The translations under genes and the position numbers were made by a program. Under the pieces are notes generated by a model. That model was not told the DNA's origin, did not search any database, and saw only the letters and a list, made by a program, of their open reading frames with translations. A DNA stretch of 24,640 nucleotides, taken from Campylobacteraceae bacterium (GTDB lineage: Bacteria; Campylobacterota; Campylobacteria; Campylobacterales; Sulfurospirillaceae). The stretch covers positions 1-24,640 of the forward strand of contig JAFLKZ010000025.1 of NCBI GenBank assembly GCA_019162915.1, written 5' to 3'. Below, one piece after another: positions 7,795 through 15,169 of the stretch. Positions within the stretch are counted from its first letter, which is position 1. Every line of letters begins with the position of its first letter.

Positions 7795-8265
7795 TTATGA
7801 CCTTGCTCTTCCATTAAGAAGATTGATGAGCGAATCAGATACGCCTGCAAAATCCAAAACTCTTTTGCCATTATACTGTTTAGCGAACGCTTCTGCTTCT
7901 TTTTTAGTTGAAAATGCAGGAAGGTCATCACCTGCTGGTCCTGTTTTGTTTGAACCATAGACAAAATAAGCTTCTCCTGCTACTATTTTTTCCAATGTAT
8001 TAAAATTAGTAACATAGATTTGCATATCGTCATTACTTTTGACATTATATTCAGGCCATTTACCTGGTTGAAAGTAAAATTCAAACATAGATTTTGGTGT
8101 CGAAAAATAGATAGTTTCACCACTTCTCACTTTGATACTAGACGCCCATTCAGGTGCAGTATAAACTTTTATTTTACGAATAAGACACGTCGCTTCTTTA
8201 CTAAGCTCAATTGGCGCACTAAACAATAAACCCACTAACCCTACCAGCAATAATAATTTTTTCAT
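7795..8265 (-). CDS. NosL-family periplasmic protein, third copy (156 aa)
   Basis: This is a NosL-like protein predicted to be secreted. A short signal peptide (MKKLLLLVGLVGLLFSA, cleaved near residue 17) carries no lipobox. The mature part keeps the family pattern: a single Cys at 27 in an ATCLIRKI context, where NosL has its copper-binding C-x-M, then the strand TIYFSTPKSMFEFYFQP (about 51-67) and the helix KKEAEAFAKQYNGKRVLDF. The usual methionine two residues after the Cys is Ile here, so copper binding may differ. NosL delivers Cu(I) to NosZ in other bacteria. The ATG at 8265 is preferred over 8271 because AGGAG, overlapping the nosY stop, lies 8 nt before it. It is the last nos-type gene of the cluster. 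Confidence 0.78.
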   Translation of the reverse strand: MKKLLLLVGLVGLLFSAPIELSKEATCLIRKIKVYTAPEWASSIKVRSGETIYFSTPKSMFEFYFQPGKWPEYNVKSNDDMQIYVTNFNTLEKIVAGEAYFVYGSNKTGPAGDDLPAFSTKKEAEAFAKQYNGKRVLDFAGVSDSLINLLNGRARS

Positions 8266-8276
8266 TTCCATAACTC

Positions 8277-9104
8277 CTATACTAAATCTGTTTTTTTAAA
8301 GATACTAAATCCAAACCACGCAAACGCCAAACCCAATAAAATAGGATAAAAAATAGAAAAAAGAACAAGCAACGATTGTTTCACATTATCCAAAATGTAA
8401 TACGCCACAGGGCCCATCACCGTGAGTTCAGGGTCAAAAAGACTGATGGCGGCTACTCTAAAAATCTCCATAGGATTGAGTAGGGATATGCCGATGATTA
8501 GTTCTTCACTTAAACGATTTTGCATCATCAAACTAATAAGCGCAATATCGATAAAGGCAAGTAAAAATATCCAAACAAAGAAAGATAATCCAAGTGCTAC
8601 TTCAGAGGACTTTACGACCGATGATATAAAAAATGCTATTCCCAAAAAAGCCAAACTAAGTGAAAAAAGAAGTCCAGAGTAGAGAAAAAAGATACCCCAA
8701 GGGATAGAAGCTCCTTTAAAAACACCGATAATAAGAGCAATAATCATCGCAAAAAAAACAGGCAAAAAGACTGTCGCAAAACGCCCGATAATTTTTCCCC
8801 AATAGTACTGTTTTAGCGAAATAGGAAACGAGAGCATGTACTCCAAAATGTGATTATCTCTATCACCTGAGATAGAACGCACCGTGGTGATAAGGATAAA
8901 AATAGGCAATATAACAATCGTCACCTGAATATACATCAAAAGCAAACGACTCAGTCCACTAAATCCCATCACTTGAGATTCGGTAACGCCTGCGATGAAA
9001 AAAAGTGCAATGAGCCCTCCAAACACCACTGAATAAACCAAAAACCATTTTGCTCTTATAGATTCTTTTAAATCCAAATATGCAATTAACATCAAATTCT
9101 GCAT
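8277..9104 (-). CDS. nosY: NosY: ABC permease for copper-site maturation of NosZ (275 aa)
   Basis: This is an integral membrane subunit of the NosDFY ABC complex, which works with periplasmic NosD in maturing the CuZ centre. Six hydrophobic segments are visible, in the ABC-2 arrangement: about 20-40, 58-80, 108-130, 137-163, 170-195 and 245-268. The cytosolic stretch SGDRDNHILEYMLSFP (about 79-94) is typical of NosY-type permeases. Length matches the family (about 275 aa). The start at 9104 has AGGAA upstream. It starts 1 nt after the second NosL-like gene. It lies about 4 kb downstream of nosF, separated by a second ABC system, which is unusual; NosF nonetheless remains its likely ATPase because the FtsX-type permease has its own. 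Confidence 0.85.
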   Translation of the reverse strand: MQNLMLIAYLDLKESIRAKWFLVYSVVFGGLIALFFIAGVTESQVMGFSGLSRLLLMYIQVTIVILPIFILITTVRSISGDRDNHILEYMLSFPISLKQYYWGKIIGRFATVFLPVFFAMIIALIIGVFKGASIPWGIFFLYSGLLFSLSLAFLGIAFFISSVVKSSEVALGLSFFVWIFLLAFIDIALISLMMQNRLSEELIIGISLLNPMEIFRVAAISLFDPELTVMGPVAYYILDNVKQSLLVLFSIFYPILLGLAFAWFGFSIFKKTDLV

Positions 9105-9105
9105 T

Positions 9106-9612
9106 TTAATTTCCTAATAATTTTTTTCGTATTTTGGGATCACTCATGTTTTCACCTCGTAGCATACGCATCTGCATCTCTTCAAAATTAATGCGTCCCT
9201 TACTCTCTTTTTCATGTGCCGCAAATCCATAGTGCATCGGCGTGTCCTCGATGACAGAATAATAGGCTTTAAAAGCATCGATATATTTTTTCGCTTCATT
9301 ATCATATATCCAAAAAGTTACCTCACTAAGATTTAGCTTTTGGTCTCTACTCCACAAAATAGCACACCCAATGTCATCAAAAAAGTATGTTTTTCCCTCT
9401 TTGGTGATGACTTGCGCTGTATCTTTTGCCCCCACTAAAAACATATGACAGTAGACATCTTGCACAGTATTATCTTGATAAGTAAGCGGTTTTTTATCTT
9501 TATTAACGATATCCATAGGGCTTTGATGGAGATTTTGAAAATACCAAAAAAGTCCACCTAAGGCGAGTAGCGGAAAAACTATCAATATAAAATTAAATAC
9601 CTTACGGTTCAT
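9106..9612 (-). CDS. NosL-like protein, membrane-anchored second copy (168 aa)
   Basis: This is a predicted periplasmic protein held by one N-terminal helix (about residues 7-25, FILIVFPLLALGGLFWYF), without a lipobox. The mature domain has the NosL core: C55-x-M57 in VYCHMFLVG, the segment TYFFDDIGCAILW that is nearly shared with the lipoprotein NosL at 12709-13149, and DTPMHYGFAAH near the C terminus. These suggest Cu(I) binding by Cys/Met in NosZ maturation. The ATG at 9612 forms an ATGA overlap with the upstream gene and has GGAG 7 nt before it; a GTG two codons earlier (9618) is the alternative. It probably arose as a paralogue of nosL with a different membrane attachment. Confidence 0.8.
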   Translation of the reverse strand: MNRKVFNFILIVFPLLALGGLFWYFQNLHQSPMDIVNKDKKPLTYQDNTVQDVYCHMFLVGAKDTAQVITKEGKTYFFDDIGCAILWSRDQKLNLSEVTFWIYDNEAKKYIDAFKAYYSVIEDTPMHYGFAAHEKESKGRINFEEMQMRMLRGENMSDPKIRKKLLGN

Positions 9613-10571
9613 AGCCACACTCCATTTTTAAGATAATAAGCCACGGGATACAAAGAGACTAACCCTAAATAGAAGGCATTAAAGAAAAGTGATATTTTAA
9701 AAAATTTAGTATGGCCTTTATGGGTCACCATTTCTAAAATACCACCGCAAAATCCATAAAAAGTTCCTACAAAAAGGCTAATATACAAGAGGTAACCTAC
9801 TCCATAATACTCTTGTTGCAGTAGACAAAATGGGCAATGATGCGTGGGTAATTCATACACGTATGTGCTAAAAAAGACGATTAATGCAATGAGAGAAAAA
9901 AGAACATACATGAGATTTGCAAAGATAAAAACAGGGATATTTTTTAGGATATACCCTAGTAAAACCATCAATCCAAAAAAGTAGAACAGTCCTACTAAAA
10001 GTGAACTATCTACTTTAAAAAGCAAAGAAAGATAAGAAGCACTGGTGAGTGAAAAAAGTGTGCCACAACAACTGACTATCTTGCTGATATTTAAAGAGGC
10101 AAAAAAAGAAATTTCAAGGATGATTTCTAGTAAAAGCGGAATAAAAGCGATTACAAAAAAGAGAAATTTCATCCGTACAAAAGGAGATAATTCATCTTTC
10201 ATATCAGCGTTATTAAGGAGTAACCAAAAGCCAAAAAGATAAAGATTGATGATTTTAAAAACCATCAAATAAAGCCCAAAATCAACCGAATTGACTACTC
10301 CTGAAGCACACATTGCTCCCGTGATGATGTTGGAGAGTTTATTACATGTAAAGATATAAAACAAAAAAAGCGGGAGTTTTAAAACAAAGATATATTTGAT
10401 GATAACGGAAACGAGATAGCTTTGTTTTTCAAGAGCATATTGCAAAGGTTGTGTGGAGCGAATGTCCCACTTAAATAAAATCCTCAAACTTAACACAAAA
10501 GCGATAAGTGCAAAAAATAAAAAAAGTGCATCAAGCATCAAGATAGCGATAATCTCAGGTGTTAATGTCAT
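9609..10571 (-). CDS. Polytopic membrane protein with CPFC and CC motifs, nos-associated (320 aa)
   Basis: I do not recognise a named family. The protein has about eight hydrophobic segments and seven cysteines: C76, C88, the vicinal pair C168-C169, the HHCPFC motif at 244-249, and C275. CxxC and vicinal Cys in a membrane protein suggest thiol-disulfide chemistry (DsbB/VKOR-like in principle) or Cu(I) transfer through the membrane; His-His before CPFC adds possible metal ligands. The ELPTHHCPFCLLQ segment probably faces one side of the membrane in a loop between two helices. It is coupled by ATGA overlaps to the LolD-type ATPase gene before it and the NosL-like gene after it, so it very likely belongs to the same maturation function. 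Function is inference from context. Confidence 0.75.
   Translation of the reverse strand: MTLTPEIIAILMLDALFLFFALIAFVLSLRILFKWDIRSTQPLQYALEKQSYLVSVIIKYIFVLKLPLFLFYIFTCNKLSNIITGAMCASGVVNSVDFGLYLMVFKIINLYLFGFWLLLNNADMKDELSPFVRMKFLFFVIAFIPLLLEIILEISFFASLNISKIVSCCGTLFSLTSASYLSLLFKVDSSLLVGLFYFFGLMVLLGYILKNIPVFIFANLMYVLFSLIALIVFFSTYVYELPTHHCPFCLLQQEYYGVGYLLYISLFVGTFYGFCGGILEMVTHKGHTKFFKISLFFNAFYLGLVSLYPVAYYLKNGVWL
10342..10351. repeat. TTACATGTAA palindrome, copy 3
   Basis: Exact copy inside the Cys-rich membrane-protein gene, where it encodes the Thr-Cys-Asn that contains C76. Confidence 0.7.
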
Positions 10572-11233
10572 ACTATTTTTCCATTTTTCATCTCAACTTG
10601 AGCATCCACAAAGTCCAAATCAAAAAAGAGTGGGTCATGCGTTGCCACGATAATGGTGGTATTTTCCTCTTTGAGCTGTTTTAAAATTGCGATTAATTCA
10701 TTGGAGAGTTTCGCGTCTAAATTAGCAGTTGGCTCATCTGCTAGGATGATTTTTGGTTTATTGATAAGTGCCCTTGCGATAGCTACGCGTTGTTGCTCTC
10801 CCCCTGAGAGATTTTTGACGAGCATATCTGCTTTGTGCGCGATGGAGAATTTTTCCATCACATGGTTCACACTATGGGTCAACACCTCTTCGCTAGGATT
10901 TTGAGGGATAAGCGGTAAAATGATGTTATCTCGCACACTTAGCGTTGGGATGAGATTGTATTTTTGAAAGATAAAACCGATATTTTCACGTCTAAAGAGT
11001 GCACTAAAATTGTCAGGTAACTTAGAAATAGCCTTACCCTCAACTAAAACTTCACCACTACTAGGACGTGAAAGCCCTGCAATAAGCGATAAAACCGTAC
11101 TTTTACCACTACCACTCGCCCCTTTTAAAACTGTAAATTCCCCATCCTTTACATGTAAAGAAATATCACTAAGTGCGACCACTTCTGTGTTGCCTTGCGT
11201 GAAAATTTTATGGATATGGCTTAATTTTATCAT
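10568..11233 (-). CDS. LolD/MacB-type ABC transporter ATPase (221 aa)
   Basis: This is the cytosolic ATPase partner of the FtsX/MacB-type permease encoded just upstream. All ABC motifs are intact: Walker A GASGSGKS (38-45), Q-loop Q90, signature LSGGEQ (142-147), Walker B IILADE (162-167) with PTANLD following, and H-loop H199. The GGEQQRVAIARAL context and 221-aa length are typical of the LolD/MacB/FtsE group, which drives mechanotransmission or release of periplasmic substrates rather than classic import. It overlaps both neighbours by 4 nt (ATGA), implying translational coupling. In this setting it may serve copper or NosZ maturation; the substrate is unknown. Confidence 0.92.
   Translation of the reverse strand: MIKLSHIHKIFTQGNTEVVALSDISLHVKDGEFTVLKGASGSGKSTVLSLIAGLSRPSSGEVLVEGKAISKLPDNFSALFRRENIGFIFQKYNLIPTLSVRDNIILPLIPQNPSEEVLTHSVNHVMEKFSIAHKADMLVKNLSGGEQQRVAIARALINKPKIILADEPTANLDAKLSNELIAILKQLKEENTTIIVATHDPLFFDLDFVDAQVEMKNGKIV
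11149..11158. repeat. TTACATGTAA palindrome, copy 4
   Basis: Exact copy inside the LolD-type ATPase gene, encoding the Leu-His-Val of SLHVKDG. Confidence 0.7.
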
Positions 11234-12417
11234 CGCATCACCTCATCAGCATCGAGTGTTGAAGCTTTCCAAGAAGGTATCAAAGTTGCAGCGATGTAAA
11301 TGGGAACGCTTAATAAAAAAAGTAAACAGAGCATTTCCACATTAAAGCTAAACGGTAAAATAAAATCGGGTTTGAGTTTTGAATATCCCATGAAAATATC
11401 TCTTAAAAGAGGTGCTTGTAAAAAATAAACAAAGAAAAGTGCCGCACATAACCCCATGATAAATGCGCAAAAAGAGATAATGAAGCTTTCATAAAACTTT
11501 TCCTTAATGATGTCATCCATACTCCACCCTACCGCTTTTAAAATGCCTATCTCTTTTTTCTCTTGAGAGCTTAGTCCACTTGTTTTGTCATAAATGATGA
11601 TAAAAAAGGTAAAAGCACAGATAAGAAAAAGAGATAAAAAGAAACCACTTTTATAATCAAAAATATTTTGGTAACTCACACGGATATCGTCTTTGGTAAT
11701 GGCGCGCATATCGGGAAAAAGGAGATTTATTTTGGAGACAATCATCGGTATCTCTTTAGGGTTCGAGACTTTGACCACGATATCCGTTGCCATTTTTTTA
11801 TCCATCCCAAATATTTCGTAGGCTGTATTTTTAGGCAGTAAAATCATATCGTTAGCTTCAAGCGAAATGTCAGAGCTAAAAACCCCTGCAATGGTTACTT
11901 TTTTCCATTTCCCCTCCGCTGTGACGAAGTTAAAAAAATCTTTATAGTAGTTCTCTTCTAAAACTTTTTTAACGCCCTCGCCCACAATCATCCCGCTATT
12001 TTTTTCTAACACTCCCACATCAACACTATCGACTATTTTTTGTAAACTCTCTTTGTATTGATCTTCAAAAGCATCAATGCCTACAACCGAGAAGTTAACG
12101 CCCGCTACTTTAAAATAATAATATCCCCAAATACGAGGAATAGCGCTTTTAACGCCCTCAATGGAAAGTAATTCTTCCGCTCTGCTGAGGGAAACATCAC
12201 TTTGTTTTCCTGCCACAAAGCGTTGCAATGTGATTTCAGGAAGGGACTTAACGACGCTGTTTAATTCTAGCTTGATCGAATCGGAGATAAAAAGCACTGA
12301 AGAGAGTAAAAAAACGAGCATACTAAAAATCAAAAGAATAAAAATATTTTTTTTTCCACGACGTAAAATTGCATTAATGGCATATTCGAGAAGGAGAAAA
12401 TTCATCTTACTTTTCAC
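11230..12417 (-). CDS. MacB/FtsX-type ABC transporter permease (395 aa)
   Basis: This is an inner-membrane permease of the MacB/LolCE class with four membrane helices. One is N-terminal (about 23-45), followed by a periplasmic domain of about 210 residues of MacB-core type, then three C-terminal helices. The diagnostic FtsX-domain motif KKEIGILKAVGWS (about 289-301) is present, and the C terminus ends with the usual P-W-K-A-S...E-V-M-R signature (Pro-Ser-Trp-Lys-Ala-Ser). The GTG at 12417 has AAGGA 6 nt upstream; an ATG at 12405 lacks a good site. It overlaps the small gene before it by 11 nt and its own ATPase by 4 nt. Such transporters move or extract lipoproteins, peptides, antibiotics or haem. 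Its place between nosF/nosL and nosY makes a role in NosZ maturation plausible but unproved. Confidence 0.9.
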   Translation of the reverse strand: MKSKMNFLLLEYAINAILRRGKKNIFILLIFSMLVFLLSSVLFISDSIKLELNSVVKSLPEITLQRFVAGKQSDVSLSRAEELLSIEGVKSAIPRIWGYYYFKVAGVNFSVVGIDAFEDQYKESLQKIVDSVDVGVLEKNSGMIVGEGVKKVLEENYYKDFFNFVTAEGKWKKVTIAGVFSSDISLEANDMILLPKNTAYEIFGMDKKMATDIVVKVSNPKEIPMIVSKINLLFPDMRAITKDDIRVSYQNIFDYKSGFFLSLFLICAFTFFIIIYDKTSGLSSQEKKEIGILKAVGWSMDDIIKEKFYESFIISFCAFIMGLCAALFFVYFLQAPLLRDIFMGYSKLKPDFILPFSFNVEMLCLLFLLSVPIYIAATLIPSWKASTLDADEVMR

Positions 12418-12712
12418 GTTCTATCCTTGAGGGATTTTTGTTAAAAATTGAGGCATAATGGTATACAAAGGTGGAGGGAAAATACTCCAAAAGTTCGGGA
12501 GAATCTCCAAAATAGGAAAAAACATCACTCAAACTTCGATGCCTCACATAGTGCGCTTCACTCACCAAAGAGATATCTGGCAATCCTACTAAAGCGACAA
12601 AAATTTCTTTTTTAGCACTGAACGTATTCTTTTTAAGATAGCCAACTTGCAGCACAATAAGGCTACATGTAAAGAGGATAAAAAAGAAAAGTGTCTTGCT
12701 TTTTGATGTCAT
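12407..12712 (-). CDS. Small single-pass membrane protein, nos-associated (101 aa)
   Basis: I do not recognise this protein. It has one N-terminal hydrophobic helix (about residues 8-26) that looks like an uncleaved anchor or signal sequence, followed by about 70 soluble, probably periplasmic residues that are rich in aromatic residues and His (AHYVRHRSLSDVF, YFPSTFVYHYASIF). One Cys lies inside the membrane helix. It overlaps nosL by 4 nt (ATGA) and the FtsX-type permease by 11 nt, so it is a genuine operon member. It could be a periplasmic partner or substrate of the neighbouring ABC transporter. Confidence 0.72.
   Translation of the reverse strand: MTSKSKTLFFFILFTCSLIVLQVGYLKKNTFSAKKEIFVALVGLPDISLVSEAHYVRHRSLSDVFSYFGDSPELLEYFPSTFVYHYASIFNKNPSRIEREK
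12664..12671. repeat. Near copy of the palindrome (CTACATGTAA)
   Basis: The 8-nt core TACATGTA is intact with one flank changed, inside the 101-aa membrane-protein gene (Thr-Cys in FTCSL). Confidence 0.55.
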
Positions 12713-13149
12713 TTGCCTATTTTAATAACCCTTCTTGATACTTCTGCAAAATCTATCACTTCTGCTCCTTCTTTGATTTGCTCACGACTTTTGTAAGCGC
12801 CAAAACCATACGCCATTGGTGTTATATTTTCACTATTGTAAAACGCTTCTTTTGCATTAATCCATTCACCGCTTTGAGCATCATTCACCCAAATAATCGC
12901 TTGATCATTCCATGTTATTTTATCTTCTTTAAACCATAAAATAACACAACCAATATCATCAAAGGTATATTTACGCCCTGTTTGTGCATTTACGACTTGT
13001 GCAGAATGTTTTCTATCACTCAGTACCATCTTGCATCGCTCACACATATCGCGATCCCAATGCACTTTTTTAGGCTCAAGATTTGGTTTGCTATCGCATC
13101 CTGCAAAGAAAAGTCCTAATAAAAATAGTAAAAAACTAAATTTTTTCAT
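12709..13149 (-). CDS. nosL: NosL: copper-chaperone lipoprotein (146 aa)
   Basis: This is a Cu(I)-binding lipoprotein that supplies copper for NosZ. A signal peptide with lipobox FAGC gives lipidated C18. The metal motif is M-C-x-R-C-x-M (C36, C39, M41), followed by AQVVNAQTGRKYTFDDIGC and ITPMAYGFGAY, all characteristic of NosL. Length is normal for a lipoprotein NosL. The ATG at 13149 gives a natural signal peptide; a GTG one codon earlier (13152) is the alternative. It overlaps the end of nosF by 14 nt and the next small gene by 4 nt. It is the most canonical of the three NosL-family proteins in this cluster. Confidence 0.93.
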   Translation of the reverse strand: MKKFSFLLFLLGLFFAGCDSKPNLEPKKVHWDRDMCERCKMVLSDRKHSAQVVNAQTGRKYTFDDIGCVILWFKEDKITWNDQAIIWVNDAQSGEWINAKEAFYNSENITPMAYGFGAYKSREQIKEGAEVIDFAEVSRRVIKIGK

Positions 13150-13774
13150 CACTTACCACTTTTCCCAAATCCATATAGATTTGTCTATTGACGATATCTT
13201 TGATCTCATCAAGTCGGTGCGACACAAAAAGAGAAATTTTACCGTTTTCGTTTTCTTTTAACAACCTATAAAAGTTATCTCTAGCTTTTGGGTCAAGATT
13301 AGCCGTTGGTTCATCGTAAATAATGATTTCACTCTTTTTGGCTAGACTTATCGCGATAAGCATTTTTTGCTTCATGCCACCGCTTAATTTAAAAAATGAC
13401 TTGCCAAGATTGGGAACAAGGTCAAGCTCCATTTCTTTGGCAAAATGAAATATCTCTTTTTTTTCAATCTTAGCACTTGCGCACACATAACTGATAAGCT
13501 CTTCAAGGCTTAGTTTGATGGGAGGAGGAAGCTGAGGCACAAAACTGATATGCTCCAATACTTCGAGTCTATCCTTGATCGGGCTTAGTCCGTTGATGAG
13601 AACTTCGCCACTGTTAGGATGATAATAACCTAAAATCAAGCGAATTAATGTCGTTTTGCCCGCACCATTAGGTCCCATCAAGGCGACGTAATCATTTTTT
13701 TCAAAGGTTAATGAAGCATTATCTAGCGAAAGGGTACTTCCAAATTTTTTAGTAACATTTTTAACTTCTATCAT
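13136..13774 (-). CDS. nosF: NosF: ABC ATPase for NosZ maturation (212 aa)
   Basis: This is the cytosolic ATPase that energises the NosDFY complex. Motifs are intact: Walker A GPNGAGKT (34-41), Q81, signature LSGGMKQ (130-136), Walker B IIYDE followed by PTANLD (about 151-161), and H186. At 212 residues it is shorter than proteobacterial clade I NosF (about 300 aa) because it ends soon after the H-loop. It overlaps nosH by 4 nt and nosL by 14 nt. Its permease nosY lies about 4 kb downstream beyond a second ABC system. The LSGGMKQ signature is the NosF/drug-export type, distinct from the LolD-type ATPase downstream. Confidence 0.92.
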   Translation of the reverse strand: MIEVKNVTKKFGSTLSLDNASLTFEKNDYVALMGPNGAGKTTLIRLILGYYHPNSGEVLINGLSPIKDRLEVLEHISFVPQLPPPIKLSLEELISYVCASAKIEKKEIFHFAKEMELDLVPNLGKSFFKLSGGMKQKMLIAISLAKKSEIIIYDEPTANLDPKARDNFYRLLKENENGKISLFVSHRLDEIKDIVNRQIYMDLGKVVSDEKI

Positions 13775-14676
13775 ACGAGTGACTTTAATCTAAAGGTATA
13801 CGATAAAGCATCCGCATGGCAAACATCCACGCATCTTCCACAAAGCGTACAATCTCCACTCATAACAACCTCTTTTTTAATGCCTAATTCTTCTCTTTGC
13901 TTGTCGTACTTTGCTTTCGTAATCTCTAACACTTGATTTTCAAAACAAACATCGTGACATACCATGCAATGGTCACAGTTATCATTCCACTCTATTTTTG
14001 TAGCACTAATCCAACCCAAAAAGCCATAAGTTGTTCCAATCGGACAGAGATATTTACACCACGCACGGCGGGCAAAAAAGACTTCTACTAAGAAAACTGC
14101 TAAAACCCAAACCAATGCAACACTCCAGCCATAAGCAACGAAACGGCTCAAAATTCCTACCACATTGATAAGTTCAAATACTAAATAACCACTTGTAGCG
14201 GAGAGTATTAAAAAGATTGCCCAAAAGATATAGCGTACACGATTGTCAAAAGTGCGCTCTTTGATGATTTTTTTAGTCACAAGCGTATTGTGAAGTTTTT
14301 CTCCTATTTCACTCAGTAAACCATAAGGACAAACCCATGAACAATATGTCCGCCCTCCAATAATGAGGTACACAAGAATGATACTTACTGTTCCTATCAC
14401 CATGTTGATAGGCATGTGATACGTGGCAAGATATACTTCAAGTGTTGCAAATATATCAATCAAATGAAAGCCCAAAAGGCGTGAACCGCTCAGTGTTCCT
14501 TCTAAAATTTGTATATCAATCGCAAAAGATAAAAAGAACATCAAATGGAGGGAAATAATAGCTATCCATCTTTTAGCACGAATACTTAGTTTTTTCTTTC
14601 CCTCAGATGTCTCATCAAAAAAAGTAGACAAAAATGAAGTCTTGGCGATAGTACGTCGCTCTTCGTATTTACTCAC
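13771..14676 (-). CDS. nosH: NosH: NapH-like membrane iron-sulfur protein (301 aa)
   Basis: This is a polytopic membrane protein that with NosG is thought to pass electrons from menaquinol towards periplasmic cytochromes. About four membrane helices lie at 37-55, 90-107, 148-170 and 184-202. Two CxxxCP motifs (C112/C116 and C207/C211) follow membrane segments, as in NapH/NosR. Two ferredoxin-type clusters lie near the C terminus (C234-237-240-244 and C276-279-282-286). The start is GTG at 14676 with AAAGGA 6 nt upstream; the ATG straddling it is followed at once by a stop. It is 10 nt after nosC2 and overlaps nosF by 4 nt. Homologues are part of the electron module needed for N2O respiration in Wolinella. 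Confidence 0.94.
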   Translation of the reverse strand: MSKYEERRTIAKTSFLSTFFDETSEGKKKLSIRAKRWIAIISLHLMFFLSFAIDIQILEGTLSGSRLLGFHLIDIFATLEVYLATYHMPINMVIGTVSIILVYLIIGGRTYCSWVCPYGLLSEIGEKLHNTLVTKKIIKERTFDNRVRYIFWAIFLILSATSGYLVFELINVVGILSRFVAYGWSVALVWVLAVFLVEVFFARRAWCKYLCPIGTTYGFLGWISATKIEWNDNCDHCMVCHDVCFENQVLEITKAKYDKQREELGIKKEVVMSGDCTLCGRCVDVCHADALSYTFRLKSLV

Positions 14677-14686
14677 ATCGTATCCT

Positions 14687-15169
14687 TTATTTTGCTAACG
14701 CTTCAGCTCTTGCTTTAAACTCACTAATTTCTTGCGAAAGCTCTTTAAAATCTGCCTCATTAACATTCATAATGGCACCCTTCATAATGGCATTTTCTCG
14801 TCTTCCACTCTTAAACTCAACAAGTTTTGTATAAATAGCTTCAGCACTTTGTCCAAAAAGGGGAAGTCCTACGATGCCCTCACCACCAGCGCCATGACAT
14901 GAAGCACATTTCTTTTTATAGTTGTCACTTACTTTAAAAGTGGTCACACTTCCAGCTTTATCTCTTAGCGCTTTGAGCTTTTCATTTTCAATTTCTCTAT
15001 CGCTTTTTTGCGCAATTGGCGTGGCTTTTGATTCTGTTTTTTGAATATTGGCTACATTTTCAGTGATTTTTCCAGCCTCTCCTCCTTGAAAAGCTCGCCC
15101 CTTACTTGCTGTGTATGCCATTAGTCCTATGATCAATACGGTTAAGAATCCTACGATGATATTTTTCAT
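14687..15169 (-). CDS. nosC2: NosC2: membrane-anchored monohaem cytochrome c (160 aa)
   Basis: This is a periplasmic electron carrier with one N-terminal membrane helix (about residues 4-21) and a single haem-binding CASCH (C88, C91, H92). It is followed by GAGGEGIVGLPLFG and several Met that could give the distal ligand (MKGAIM region). A linker of about 65 residues separates anchor and haem domain. It overlaps nosC1 by 4 nt and precedes nosH by 10 nt. Together NosC1/C2 probably shuttle electrons from NosG/H or a cytochrome bc complex to the C-terminal haem domain of NosZ. The haem domain resembles NosC1 and suggests an old duplication. Confidence 0.92.
   Translation of the reverse strand: MKNIIVGFLTVLIIGLMAYTASKGRAFQGGEAGKITENVANIQKTESKATPIAQKSDREIENEKLKALRDKAGSVTTFKVSDNYKKKCASCHGAGGEGIVGLPLFGQSAEAIYTKLVEFKSGRRENAIMKGAIMNVNEADFKELSQEISEFKARAEALAK

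Noticed and set aside
7779..7964. N-terminal extension of the epimerase-like gene (62 extra codons)
   Set aside because: It overlaps the NosL-like gene in another frame, has no Rossmann homology, and a good ribosome site precedes the ATG at 7778.
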